15,994 nucleotides of DNA from positions 1-15,994 of the forward strand of contig CAJTOE010000041.1 in NCBI GenBank assembly GCA_910577805.1, written 5' to 3'. The position numbers and the translations under genes were made by a program. Below the pieces are notes generated by a model that was not told the DNA's origin, searched no databases, and worked only from the letters and a program-made list of their open reading frames with translations. Within the stretch, counting starts at the first letter, position 1; each line of letters begins with the position of its first letter. The stretch is from an uncultured Oscillospiraceae bacterium. GTDB taxonomy: Bacteria; Bacillota; Clostridia; Oscillospirales; Oscillospiraceae. Shown one piece after another: positions 1-8,280 of this stretch.

Positions 1-1
1 C

Positions 2-1354
2 CCCGGGGAGGAAAAACCCGCGGACCTGTCCCCCCTGCTGGAGGTGCCGGTGGACCAGCTCCGCCGGGCAATAGGCGCAAAGGCCTTTCACGCCCTGGTC
101 TTTCGCCTGGGCCGGGACGGCCTGCCGCCCATTCAGGAGGGGTCCATCCTCCAGGTAGAGCTGCCCTGGGAGAATGCCGCAGTCAAGCTGCTGCTGCCCC
201 TGGAGCACTCCGCCTGCACCTGCCGCAGCCGGGAGCTGTGCCGCCACAAGGCCGCGGCCCTGCTGGCCTATCAGCTTATGAAAAAGCGGCACACCCTGGA
301 GGAGCTGGCGGGCCAGGCCCCGCCGGGGGAGTCCCGCTGGGATTTGGAGCAGGCCGCTGCCGCCGCCCAGGCCGTGCGGGAGCTGACGGCGGAGCTGCTG
401 GACACGGGGCTGTCCCGGCTGTCCCCCTCCGCCCCGGACAGCGCGCAAAGACTGTCCGCCCTGTGCCACACCGCCGCCCTGCCCCGGCTGGAAAACGGCC
501 TGCGGTCCCTGGGCACTCTGCTGGAGCGGGCCTTGGACCGCAGCGCGGCCTTCCGGACGGAGGATTTACTCTTACGCCTGGCCCGGCTGGAGCATCTGGC
601 CCGGAAGCTGGAGCAGGTCCAGGACGGGAACCAGATCCCGGAGCTGGCCGGGACCTTCCGGGAGGAGTACGCCGCCTGCCCGGCCCTGACCCTCACGCTG
701 GTGGGGGAGCGGGCGTTTCATACAGACAGCGGCTACGCCGGGGTGGTCTACTACTTCTGGGAGCTGAAGCAGCGCCAGTGGTATACTTACACCTTTGCCC
801 GGCCCACGTTCTATGACAAAAGGGACCGCCGCCGGCACAGCCACATTCCGGCCCCCTGGGGGCTGGACTGCCAGATGGACCAGCTCTACGGCCTGCGCCT
901 CACCCTGGAGCGGGGCAAGGCCACGCGGGACCGGCGGCTGTCCTCCTCCGAGGACTGCCGGGCCATGGCGGGGGACTCCCTCCAGCCCTGGGAGGCCCTG
1001 CCGGAGGAGGTCTGCTGGACGGATTTCGCAAAACTGTTCCAGGCCTTGGAGCCTCACCTGCTGGAGGGCGCGGAGACGGACCGGACGGTCCTGGTCCGGC
1101 CCAGCCGGTGGGTCCCCCAGAAATTTGACAAGACCGCCCAGCTCTTCCGGATGCTCCTGCTGGACACGAAGGGCCGGGTCCTGCCCCTGGAGGTGCGCTT
1201 CAGCGCCCAGTCCAAAGCGCTGGTGGAGCTTTTGGAGAAAATCGCCCAAACGCCCCAGGAGAACACCGCCTTTCTGGGCCTGCTCCGGCTGGAGGGGGAG
1301 GGGCTTACATTTTATCCCATTGAATATTATTCCGATTGGGGGTGCGCGGGATGA
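2..1354 (+). CDS. SWIM zinc-finger protein (5' end outside window)
   Basis: The frame is open to the left edge, so this is the 3' part of a longer gene. A GTG at 44 is possible as a start, but no ribosome binding site precedes it and the 14 codons before it read as protein. A SWIM zinc-binding motif (CxC, then CxH) lies at about nt 215-247, read as CTCRSRELCRH. SWIM domains are zinc-binding modules thought to bind DNA or proteins. The rest is leucine- and arginine-rich and probably helical, followed by a mixed alpha/beta C-terminal part that I do not recognise. The stop overlaps the next start as ATGA, so the gene is probably translationally coupled to the 110-aa and DUF4132 genes. In E. coli a SWIM protein (YehQ) is encoded with the MoxR ATPase YehL, VWA protein YehP and DUF4132 protein YehI. 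The same kind of cluster is inferred here. Confidence 0.85.
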   Translation, partial: PGEEKPADLSPLLEVPVDQLRRAIGAKAFHALVFRLGRDGLPPIQEGSILQVELPWENAAVKLLLPLEHSACTCRSRELCRHKAAALLAYQLMKKRHTLEELAGQAPPGESRWDLEQAAAAAQAVRELTAELLDTGLSRLSPSAPDSAQRLSALCHTAALPRLENGLRSLGTLLERALDRSAAFRTEDLLLRLARLEHLARKLEQVQDGNQIPELAGTFREEYAACPALTLTLVGERAFHTDSGYAGVVYYFWELKQRQWYTYTFARPTFYDKRDRRRHSHIPAPWGLDCQMDQLYGLRLTLERGKATRDRRLSSSEDCRAMAGDSLQPWEALPEEVCWTDFAKLFQALEPHLLEGAETDRTVLVRPSRWVPQKFDKTAQLFRMLLLDTKGRVLPLEVRFSAQSKALVELLEKIAQTPQENTAFLGLLRLEGEGLTFYPIEYYSDWGCAG

Positions 1355-1683
1355 AGGCACTGCTGGACGAGGGCTTATTGGTGCTGTCCGACCTGCTGCA
1401 AAGCGGCGCGGGGACCTGCCACCCGGAGACGGCGGAGCGGCTGCAAAAACTCTCCCAGGACTGGGAGGCCAGCGGCCTGCACACCGGGGCCAGGCGGCTG
1501 GACGAGATCGCCAAAACCCTGGAGGACCGCCGCCACGGCGGCACGGCGGACCCGCTGGCGCTGATGGCGCTGGTGGGCGACGCCGCCCGGTATACCCAAT
1601 TCTGTCTGCAAAAATACTGCCTGGACGCGGCCGGACGGCGGCTGTGCCAGACAGAACAAGCATATGAGGAGGAAGCGCAATGA
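1351..1683 (+). CDS. Unrecognised 110-aa protein between SWIM and DUF4132 genes
   Basis: I chose the ATG at 1351 because it overlaps the stop of the SWIM gene as ATGA; an in-frame GTG at 1336 lies further inside that gene. The stop overlaps the DUF4132 start in the same way, so the three genes form one tightly coupled unit. The product is probably all-helical and soluble, with alternating Leu and charged residues. No membrane segment, signal peptide or metal-binding cluster is visible, although there are three scattered Cys. I recognise no family. The position between SWIM and DUF4132 genes suggests a small partner or adaptor of the larger proteins, but this is inference from context alone. 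Confidence 0.8.
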   Translation: MKALLDEGLLVLSDLLQSGAGTCHPETAERLQKLSQDWEASGLHTGARRLDEIAKTLEDRRHGGTADPLALMALVGDAARYTQFCLQKYCLDAAGRRLCQTEQAYEEEAQ

Positions 1684-4600
1684 GACAACTACACGCACAG
1701 CCCAGCAGCCGCCTGGTGCGGCAGCTGACGGACGCCGGATTCATCCAGGAGAACATCAACTGGATGCAGGACTATCTGGACCCGGCGGGGAAGGACGACA
1801 CAGAATTGCTGAACCAGGCCCAGCGGCAGGACCCCATGACCCTGGTCCCGGAACAGCGGCGGCACTGCTCCAATCTGCTCAAGGGGCTGATCACCCAGGA
1901 AAACGCGGACCTGCGCAAGCGGACGGCGAAGGCCTTTTACGCGGTGTTCGGCACGGACCTGAGCGGGGAGGCCATCATGCAGGCCTGTCTATGGAACAAC
2001 CTGTCCGCCCAGCTTATCAGCCTGGGCAGCGCACTCGACCCCGCCGCCGCCCTGGCCCTGTACGCCAATGCGTGGCAGGGCGCGCCGAACCTGCGGGAAT
2101 ATCTGCTCAAGGCCAAGCCGGAGGAGATCGAAAAGGCCCTGGAGCTGTGCGGCGGCCCCCAGGACCCGGCCCGGACCGTGCTGGCCTGCCTGTGGCTCAA
2201 CCAGAAGGGGCCCGCCGCCAAGGGTCTGCTGAAGGCCCTGCTGGGGGGACAGGACGGCCACCGGTGGGCGGTGGAGGCGGTCCAGGAGGGGATCATTGCC
2301 CTGCTGCCCCGGATGGCCCCCAACCTGCTGTCCGGCGATTTACAGCAGCTCGCCGACTACATCCGCCGGGGGGAGGACGGTCCCCTGCCGAAGGTGACAG
2401 GGACGGTCTCGAATCTCTATACCAGCCTCCCCGGCGCCTTTGGCGGGATGTGCTTTCTGGCTATGGAGGCCGCCCCGGAGCTGCAAGCGGCCTTTTTGGT
2501 CTGCGCCTCCGCTCAGCCGGCCCTGGCCATGCGCTACGCCGTGGAGCTGGCCAAGCCTATGCGCTTCCGGGCCAAAACTCCCTGGCTGGTGCAGCATACC
2601 GATTTCTTTACTGTACTCAATTATCTGTGTACCTCCTCCTACCGCAAGCTGGCGGTGGGCCTGGCCAAGGACTACCCGGAGGAGTTTGAGCGTATTTTGA
2701 AGCAGATGCGGCCGCTCAAGCGGTCCGTCCCCGTCGCTGTTGTCTATCAGGAGGCCCAGCCGGAGCGCTTCCGGGCGATCTATGAGCAGGCCCGCCCCAA
2801 CACCCAGGCCATGATTGTCAACGATCTGTCCTCCGGCTCGTCTGACCCGGTAAAAATAGCGAAATTTCTCCGTACCGGCGAGGGCCTCGATACGCTGGTT
2901 CCCGGCCATATCCTGGCCAGCGGACTCGTCAACCGGTGCAGCTACAACTGTCTGAGCAACTACGCCCAGGAGTACGGCTTGGACGATTTTATGGTCCGCT
3001 GCTTGATCGTAACCGCTGCGTCCAGCGTCCCCTCTCTTGTCGCCTACGGCTGGGACCATGCCGAGAAATCCAAGGAGCAGGAGGGCATGGACTATCTTCT
3101 GGAGCGGATGCACGGCATGGGGCTGTCCGCGGTGAACTGTCTGGCTGTCGCATCCCTGATTTATAGTCACTATTCCTATCAGTCAGAGAAGCAAAAGCGC
3201 ATTGAGAAGGAGGCCCTGGCCTGGCTGCTGACCCAGCCGGAGGGGACCGTGGAGGAGTGCCTGACCGGCGAGGTCTTTACCCGGAGTACCGCCGCCCGCG
3301 CCCTGGACGCCAGACGGGATTTCGACGGTCTGCTGGAGCTGGCCAAGGACAGCTCCAAGCAGGTGCGTCTGCTGGTGGCGGACCTGTTCGCCGCCCACCC
3401 CACAAAGGAGGGGCCGGAGGCGGCCCTGAAGCTGCTGGAGGGCAAAAAAGCCAGCCAGCGGGATACAGGGCTTGTCATCATCAACAAGCTGGACCAGAAG
3501 GCCCACCTGCACGGTCTGTTTTCCCAAAAATACCGCCCGGAGCTGGAAGCGGCCCTGGCCAAGGAGAAGAGCGCCAATCTGGCCTCCTGGCTCAAGCGGC
3601 TGCTGGGCGTCAAGGACGAGGAGGGGGAAGCGGTGGTGGTCAAGACCATTACAGGGGACCCGGTGGCCCTGGCCCTGAAGGGGGGCAAAAAGCGCAGGGT
3701 CCAGTGGGTGCTGGACGCGGTCCCCGCCCCCCGGGAGGAGGACCGGTTTGCCGCTGTGATGGTGAGCTGCATGAACAACGACCTGCCCGCCGCCCGGTCC
3801 TTAGCCAAGGATTTGGACCAGAAAGAGCTGACCGCCTACGCCCACGGGGTATTCAACCTGTGGCTGGACCAGAAGGCCCCCTCCAAGCAGAAGTGGGTGC
3901 TGACCTTCGCGTCTCTGTTCGGGGGCCGGGAGATGGTGGACGCCCTCAAGCGGCAGATCACCCAATGGCCCCAGGAGGCCCGCGGCGCGATCGCCTGCGA
4001 CGGCGTAATGGCCCTGGCCCTCAGCCCGGAGCCGGAGGCGCTGCTTACGGTGGACAGCATGTCCCGGAAATTCAAGTTCAAGCAGGTCAAAGCCGCCGCC
4101 GGACGCGCCCTGGACTACGCGGCAAAGGAGCTGGGCCTCACCCCGGAGGAGCTGGCGGACCGGATCGTCCCGGACCTGGGGCTGGACCAGCGGGGACACC
4201 GGACCTTCGACTATGGGCCGCGGCAGTTTGACGTGTCCCTCTCCCCGGCCCTGGAGCTGGAGGTGCGCACGGCGGAGGGGAAAAAGCTCAAGACCATGCC
4301 CGCCCCCGGCAAGCAGGACGACCCGGAGCTTGCGGCGGAGTCCTCCGCCCAGTTCAAGGCCCTGAAAAAGCAGATCAAGGCCACCGTGACCACCCAGACC
4401 CTCCGGCTGGAGCAGGCCCTGTCCACGGGCCGGACCTGGACCGGCGCGGGCTGGCAGGACCTGTTTGTCAAAAAGCCGGTGATGCGGCAGTTTGCGGTGG
4501 GGCTGATCTGGGGCGTGTACGAGGACGGAGAAAGCACCCATACCGCCGCCTTCCGCTACCTGGAGGACGGCAGTCTGAACACGGCGGACGAAGAGGAATA

Positions 4601-5150
4601 CGAGCTGTCCGAGACGGCGCGGGTGGGGCTGCTCCATCCGGTGGAGCTGTCCCCGGAGGAGCTGTCCGCCTGGAAGGAACAGCTGGAGGACTATGAGATC
4701 AGGCAGCCCTTCCCCCAGCTGGAGCGGCCAGTGTACCGGCTGGACCCGGCCCAGAGCGACGCGACGTCCCTGGAGCTGTTCGGGGGCGTGGTGCTCAACG
4801 GCCTGTCCCTGTCGGGGAAGCTGTTGGGCCAGGGTTGGTTCCGGGGCAGCGTCCAGGACGCAGGGTGCTATTATGATTTCTACCGGGAGGACGGCCCGGT
4901 GGGTGTGGAGCTGAATTTCTCCGGCATGTGGGTCGGCGGCGAGGACGAGGAGGTCGAGGTCCAGGACGTGCAGTTCTACCGGGCGGGGAGCGTCCAGCGG
5001 GGCAGCTACGTCTACGACGAGCCGCAGGGCGACCGGCTCCTCCGGCTGGGGGAGGTGTCCCCCCGGCTGTACAGTGAGATCGTATATCAGATCAAGAAAG
5101 CCACCGCCTCCAGCACCGAGACCAGACCGGACTGGAAAGGCCGGAAATAA
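1680..5150 (+). CDS. DUF4132 (YehI/MolR-like) large protein
   Basis: An 1156-aa soluble protein. The ATG at 1680 overlaps the upstream stop as ATGA and follows a GAGGAGGAA ribosome binding site. Residues 1 to about 800 are helical and repetitive, resembling HEAT/ARM-like scaffold repeats. From about residue 820 to 1040 the sequence resembles DUF4132. The visible blocks are the TPEELADRIVPDLGLD start, an FDYGPRQF strand, a W..LF...PVMRQFAVGLIWG core and a LHPVELSPEE segment. About 115 residues with many aromatic and Gly residues follow. DUF4132 proteins include E. coli YehI and MolR; their biochemical role is not established. In E. coli, yehI lies beside MoxR/VWA genes, and the SWIM gene just upstream here fits that arrangement. 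A chaperone-like or effector-scaffold role is speculation. The gene ends two bases before a strong terminator hairpin region. Confidence 0.88.
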   Translation: MRQLHAQPSSRLVRQLTDAGFIQENINWMQDYLDPAGKDDTELLNQAQRQDPMTLVPEQRRHCSNLLKGLITQENADLRKRTAKAFYAVFGTDLSGEAIMQACLWNNLSAQLISLGSALDPAAALALYANAWQGAPNLREYLLKAKPEEIEKALELCGGPQDPARTVLACLWLNQKGPAAKGLLKALLGGQDGHRWAVEAVQEGIIALLPRMAPNLLSGDLQQLADYIRRGEDGPLPKVTGTVSNLYTSLPGAFGGMCFLAMEAAPELQAAFLVCASAQPALAMRYAVELAKPMRFRAKTPWLVQHTDFFTVLNYLCTSSYRKLAVGLAKDYPEEFERILKQMRPLKRSVPVAVVYQEAQPERFRAIYEQARPNTQAMIVNDLSSGSSDPVKIAKFLRTGEGLDTLVPGHILASGLVNRCSYNCLSNYAQEYGLDDFMVRCLIVTAASSVPSLVAYGWDHAEKSKEQEGMDYLLERMHGMGLSAVNCLAVASLIYSHYSYQSEKQKRIEKEALAWLLTQPEGTVEECLTGEVFTRSTAARALDARRDFDGLLELAKDSSKQVRLLVADLFAAHPTKEGPEAALKLLEGKKASQRDTGLVIINKLDQKAHLHGLFSQKYRPELEAALAKEKSANLASWLKRLLGVKDEEGEAVVVKTITGDPVALALKGGKKRRVQWVLDAVPAPREEDRFAAVMVSCMNNDLPAARSLAKDLDQKELTAYAHGVFNLWLDQKAPSKQKWVLTFASLFGGREMVDALKRQITQWPQEARGAIACDGVMALALSPEPEALLTVDSMSRKFKFKQVKAAAGRALDYAAKELGLTPEELADRIVPDLGLDQRGHRTFDYGPRQFDVSLSPALELEVRTAEGKKLKTMPAPGKQDDPELAAESSAQFKALKKQIKATVTTQTLRLEQALSTGRTWTGAGWQDLFVKKPVMRQFAVGLIWGVYEDGESTHTAAFRYLEDGSLNTADEEEYELSETARVGLLHPVELSPEELSAWKEQLEDYEIRQPFPQLERPVYRLDPAQSDATSLELFGGVVLNGLSLSGKLLGQGWFRGSVQDAGCYYDFYREDGPVGVELNFSGMWVGGEDEEVEVQDVQFYRAGSVQRGSYVYDEPQGDRLLRLGEVSPRLYSEIVYQIKKATASSTETRPDWKGRK

Positions 5151-5151
5151 G

Positions 5152-5190
5152 AAAAAACTCCGCTGGCGGCCTGCCAGCGGAGTTTTTTTT
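5152..5190. terminator. Bidirectional intrinsic terminator
   Basis: A perfect 11-bp stem, ACTCCGCTGGC / GCCAGCGGAGT (5157-5167 and 5173-5183), encloses a 5-base GGCCT loop. Six A precede it and eight T follow it. It therefore acts as a rho-independent terminator on the + strand for the DUF4132 operon and on the - strand for the efp/CD1247-like unit, which ends three bases beyond. Confidence 0.95.
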
Positions 5191-5193
5191 GAA

Positions 5194-5586
5194 TCAATCC
5201 TCGATGTCCTCGTCTTCCTCGTCCTCGTCGTCCACCAGGTCCAGGGAATAGGTGGAATCGCAGCTGGGGCACTGTACGACGCCCTCGGCCAGGTCGTCCT
5301 CGTCAATGCGCAGAGGCTCGCCGCAGTCGGGACACTCCACCTCAAAAAAATCGTCGTCGTCCTCCTCAAAGACCACGTTTTCCACGTCGGCCAGATCGTC
5401 GGACAGGGTGTCGATCTCCTCCCCCAGGGCGAGGGAATTTTCCTCCAGGTCCTCAATGGACATCGCAACCTCTTCCAGAATGCCGATCATCACGGAGATC
5501 AGCTTGCCCTCCTTGGACTTTTCCGTATCCAGATTCAGGCCCTCGGCCAGGCCCTTCAGATAGGCTACCTTCTCAGAAATCGTCAT
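5194..5586 (-). CDS. CD1247-like protein with acidic C-terminal zinc ribbon
   Basis: A 130-aa protein. The N-terminal half (about 1-70) is helical and looks like a short coiled coil. A strongly acidic stretch (about 74-82) precedes a zinc ribbon with C85xxC88 and C106xxC109, and the tail is nearly all Asp/Glu. This matches the small Clostridia family named after C. difficile CD1247, which is found beside efp. Its molecular function is unknown. The start follows AAAGGAG, with a gap of about 10 bases. The gene begins 29 bp after the efp stop and is presumably co-transcribed with efp. A ribosome- or transcription-associated role is possible given the ribbon and the neighbour, but unproven. Confidence 0.85.
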   Translation of the reverse strand: MTISEKVAYLKGLAEGLNLDTEKSKEGKLISVMIGILEEVAMSIEDLEENSLALGEEIDTLSDDLADVENVVFEEDDDDFFEVECPDCGEPLRIDEDDLAEGVVQCPSCDSTYSLDLVDDEDEEDEDIED

Positions 5587-5615
5587 TGGGGTATACTCCT
5601 TTCCGCGCCGGGCCG

Positions 5616-6185
5616 TCAGCCCTTGCAGCGCTCCAGATACTCGCCGGAGCGGGTATCAATGCGGATTTTGTCACCGGGGTTGATGAACAGGGGGACCTTG
5701 ATCTCCGCGCCGGTCTCCAGGGTGGCGGGTTTGGTCACGTTGGTGGCGGTGTCGCCCTTGAAGCCGGGGTCCGTGTCGGTGACCTCCAGGTCCACGAAGT
5801 TGGGAGGCTCCACGCCGAACACGCTGCCCTTGTAGGACATCACCTTGCAGCTCATGTTCTCCTTCACGAAGCGGAACGCGTCGCCCAGCATGTCCTTGCT
5901 GATGGGGGTCATCTCAAAGGACTCCATGTCCATGAAATAGTACAGGTCGCCGTCGTTGTAGCTGTACTCCATGTCCTTACGCTCCACGAAGGCCTGCTCG
6001 AACTTGGCGGTGGGGTTGAACGAGGTCTCGGTCACGCCGCCGGTAATGACATTCTTCATTTTGGTGCGGACGAAAGCGGCGCCCTTGCCGGGCTTCACGT
6101 GCTGGAACTCGACGACCTGCATGACCTTGCCGTCCATCTCGAAGGTCACGCCGTTGCGGAAATCACTGGCGGAAATCATTGCCAT
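5616..6185 (-). CDS. efp: Translation elongation factor EF-P
   Basis: EF-P binds the ribosome between the P and E sites and relieves stalling at polyproline stretches. The protein has the usual three-barrel EF-P layout and ends with the typical PGDKIRIDTRSGEYLER. The modifiable loop reads HVKPGKGAAF; its Lys is residue 34 here, matching the Bacillus Lys that carries 5-aminopentanol. Three in-frame ATGs lie near the start. The one at 6194 directly abuts the GGAGG, and the one at 6179 is 15 bases away. The ATG at 6185 has a 9-base gap, so I chose it (189 aa). The gene has its own sigma-A promoter at 6235-6263 and is followed by the CD1247-like gene. Confidence 0.97.
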   Translation of the reverse strand: MAMISASDFRNGVTFEMDGKVMQVVEFQHVKPGKGAAFVRTKMKNVITGGVTETSFNPTAKFEQAFVERKDMEYSYNDGDLYYFMDMESFEMTPISKDMLGDAFRFVKENMSCKVMSYKGSVFGVEPPNFVDLEVTDTDPGFKGDTATNVTKPATLETGAEIKVPLFINPGDKIRIDTRSGEYLERCKG

Positions 6186-6234
6186 TGGAATCATCCTCCA
6201 TATATGAAATCAAAAGTTTAAATTGAACTGACTT

Positions 6235-6263
6235 ATTCTACCCTATTTCCGGCACTTTTGCAA
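6235..6263 (-). promoter_or_regulatory. Sigma-A promoter of efp
   Basis: On the - strand TTGCAA (6258-6263) and TAGAAT (6235-6240) are separated by exactly 17 bases. Transcription would start around 6228, about 43 bases before the efp start codon. It places efp and the CD1247-like gene in a unit separate from the upstream peptidase gene. Confidence 0.8.
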
Positions 6264-6325
6264 GAGGGAAGCAGGAATATTTTTTCGTTTGCGGCGGATT
6301 GTATGACTGGGGGTTTCAGCGAAAT

Positions 6326-6347
6326 GGCCCGCCCAGGGGGTCGGGCC
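6326..6347. repeat. Short palindromic repeat, type 2, copy A
   Basis: A 6-bp stem GGCCCG / CGGGCC surrounds a 10-base CCCAGGGGGT loop. Nearly the same sequence recurs at 14572-14593 with two stem bases changed in a compensating way. The similarity continues past the stem (CCCAC, then GTT). It lies about 20 bases left of the cloverleaf repeat, in the efp/peptidase gap. Confidence 0.7.
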
Positions 6348-6367
6348 CCACAGTTGATGCGCCCTCC

Positions 6368-6445
6368 CCCTCATCCGTCACGCTTCGCGTGCCACCTTCC
6401 CCCTCACGGGGGAAGGTGGCTGGCCGGAGGCCAGACGGATGAGGG
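6368..6445. repeat. Cloverleaf palindromic repeat, compact copy
   Basis: The outer arms CCCTCATCCGTC / GACGGATGAGGG (6368-6379, 6434-6445) are perfect over 12 bp. Inside are three consecutive perfect hairpins: CACGC/GCGTG (6379-6391), a 13-bp GCCACCTTCCCCC/GGGGGAAGGTGGC stem with a TCAC loop (6391-6420), and TGGCC/GGCCA (6421-6433). Together they form a four-way junction. It starts 15 bases after the stop of the M24 peptidase gene (- strand). A longer relative is at 10466-10624 in the same + strand orientation. It has no coding capacity and resembles REP/MITE-like dispersed elements, probably mobilised in trans. Confidence 0.88.
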
Positions 6446-6460
6446 TGAAATCCCCCAGCC

Positions 6461-7525
6461 TCACAAAACAATCAGATTTTTCGGCGACTGGGTCAGGTTT
6501 TCGCAGCCCGTCTCTCCCAGCGCCACTACGTCCTCAATGCGCACACCAAAGCGTCCGGGGAGATAAATTCCCGGCTCCACGGAGGTCACAGCCCCCACCG
6601 GCAGCGGCTTTTCGTTGGTGTAGGACAAATTGGGGCTTTCGTGGATCTCCAGGCCCAGGGAGTGGCCCAGACTGTGAGAAAAATACTCCTCATAGCCCGC
6701 CTCCTCCATGACCTGCCGGGCGGCGGCATCCACAGATTTGCCCGTCACACCGGCCCGCGCCGCGGCAATGCCCGCCTTCTGCGCGTCCAGGACGGTCTGA
6801 TAGACCCGCTCCATCTCCTCGGTGGGCTGTCCCACACAGACCGTCCGGGTCATATCGGAGCAGTAGCCCTCCCAGACACAGCCGAAGTCCATCGTAAGGA
6901 ACATCCCCGGAGCCACGGCCTGGTCTCCCGGCTGGGCGTGGGGCTTGGAGCCGTTGGCCCCGGCGGCAACGATGGGGTCAAAGGCCATTTTCTCGCCCCC
7001 CAGCCGCAGCAGCTCGTAAACCAACCGGGCGGCAATCTCCCGCTCCGTGCGGCCGGGGCGGATGAAATTCAAAATCTCCCCAAAGGCCTGGTCGGTGATG
7101 CGCTGGGCCTGCCGCATGGCCTCCAGCTCCTGGGGGTCCTTAGAAGCCCGCAGACCGTCCAGCAGACCCTGGGCGGGGGTCAGGATGCAGGGCAGCAGCT
7201 CCGCCCAGCGGTGGTACTCGTCCACCGGCATCTGCCCGCTTTCAAAGCCCACCCGCTCCAGGTGGTGCTCCTTCATATACTCCTTGGCAAGCGCCATGTG
7301 CCCCTTGCCGGTGTAGGTCAGGGTAAGCTCCGCCCCGGTCACCTGGAGCTTGGCCTGCTCCATATACCGGCCGTCGGTGGAGTAGTGGGCGCCCTTCCGG
7401 GTGACCAGCACCACGCCCTCCCCGTGAAAGCCCAGGGCGTACCGTTCGCCCGGCTCGCTGGTGATCAGGAGCGCGTCCAGATCGTGTTCCGGGAGCTTTT
7501 GGGCGATTTGGGATAGGTGGTTCAT
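6461..7525 (-). CDS. M24 family Xaa-Pro aminopeptidase/dipeptidase
   Basis: A 354-aa cytoplasmic metallopeptidase that removes an N-terminal residue preceding proline. It has a creatinase-like N-terminal domain (about 1-125) and a pita-bread catalytic domain. All five metal ligands are visible: D213 (MDFG), D224 (CSDMTR), H288 (GHSLG), E317 (SVEPG) and E331 (VRIED). His196 in PHAQPG fits the substrate site. The start at 7525 follows AGAGGA with a good gap; an ATG 10 codons earlier lacks a site. It is the last gene of the yqeG operon, 32 bp after the DUF3298 gene. It lies next to efp, as yqhT does in Bacillus. A role in recycling proline peptides fits but is inferred. Confidence 0.95.
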   Translation of the reverse strand: MNHLSQIAQKLPEHDLDALLITSEPGERYALGFHGEGVVLVTRKGAHYSTDGRYMEQAKLQVTGAELTLTYTGKGHMALAKEYMKEHHLERVGFESGQMPVDEYHRWAELLPCILTPAQGLLDGLRASKDPQELEAMRQAQRITDQAFGEILNFIRPGRTEREIAARLVYELLRLGGEKMAFDPIVAAGANGSKPHAQPGDQAVAPGMFLTMDFGCVWEGYCSDMTRTVCVGQPTEEMERVYQTVLDAQKAGIAAARAGVTGKSVDAAARQVMEEAGYEEYFSHSLGHSLGLEIHESPNLSYTNEKPLPVGAVTSVEPGIYLPGRFGVRIEDVVALGETGCENLTQSPKNLIVL

Positions 7526-7557
7526 AAAAATCCTCTTTTCCAAAAATTTTTGCAAGA

Positions 7558-8280
7558 TTACAGCGTTTTCAGGTCCGCCGGCAGCTCCACGGCAAAGCCG
7601 CCATAGGCCCCAAAGGCCGCCTCGTATTTGTCAAAGGGCAGGACGACGCGTCCGTCCTCCACGTAGAACTCAAACTCGTCCAGGGGTCTGGTCTGGGCCA
7701 GCTCGGTATTCACGATACCCGCGCCCTCGTCCTGGGCCTGGAGGGCGGCTTCGATCATCGCCCGGAGGTCCTCCTCCGAGCCGTCCACCACGTCTGTCAG
7801 CTTCAGCAGCGCCCCGGTGTCCGCCCGGAAGGTGTAGCTGTCGCTGCCGTAGTCCACCACGCCCCCGGCGTACCACTCATAGGCGATACTCACGCTGACG
7901 AGCTGTTCCGTCTGGGTATTCACATGGGCGTTCCAGCGGTAGAAGTAGGGGGTGGCGTTGACCTCGTGCAGTGTGATACCCTCCCAGATTCGCTTCAGAT
8001 TTTCATTGTCCGGGGTAAAAAAGGCCTCGTTCAGCTCGTAGAAAAAGGCGTTGATGCTCTTTCCGCCCTGGGTGGATTCCTCGAAGATGGGGACCTCAAA
8101 GTAGACCTCCAGCTCATAGCCCTGGGGGTCCAGGGTCGTGCGCTGGATATGGGTCTTGGGGTCCAGCTGCGTGGTGGTCTGGTAGGACAGAGGCGTCGCC
8201 GTCGTATCCGGGAGGGGCGCTCCGGCGGAACCGGATACGGCAAACAGGGTGGTCAGGAGCAGTAAAATGATCTGTTTCAT
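7558..8280 (-). CDS. Secreted DUF3298/RsiV-like protein
   Basis: A 240-aa protein with an N-terminal signal peptide (MKQ, a hydrophobic run to about residue 15, then small residues). No lipobox Cys is seen. The mature part resembles the extracellular DUF4163/DUF3298 module, with an AGGVVDYGSDSYTF-like block, an 'ADTGALLKLTDVV' block and a C-terminal 'FYVEDGRVVLPFDKYE' plus final strand. In RsiV this fold binds lysozyme, but here the anti-sigma N-terminus and a sigma-factor gene are absent, so that role cannot be claimed. The start overlaps the stop of the TIM-barrel gene as ATGA, indicating translational coupling. It is probably an exported or cell-surface protein of unknown ligand. Confidence 0.85.
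   Translation of the reverse strand: MKQIILLLLTTLFAVSGSAGAPLPDTTATPLSYQTTTQLDPKTHIQRTTLDPQGYELEVYFEVPIFEESTQGGKSINAFFYELNEAFFTPDNENLKRIWEGITLHEVNATPYFYRWNAHVNTQTEQLVSVSIAYEWYAGGVVDYGSDSYTFRADTGALLKLTDVVDGSEEDLRAMIEAALQAQDEGAGIVNTELAQTRPLDEFEFYVEDGRVVLPFDKYEAAFGAYGGFAVELPADLKTL

Noticed and set aside
3801..5468. A 555-codon open frame on the - strand opposite the DUF4132 gene
   Set aside because: A high-GC mirror frame without a ribosome binding site, with biased Gly/Leu/Gln composition. It crosses the terminator and the CD1247-like gene.
6368..6445. tRNA gene suggested by the cloverleaf shape
   Set aside because: Arm lengths do not fit, and no anticodon loop, T-loop consensus or CCA-type end is present.
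7558..8280. Anti-sigma factor RsiV
   Set aside because: Only the extracellular module resembles RsiV. There is no cytoplasmic anti-sigma domain, and no sigma-factor gene lies nearby.
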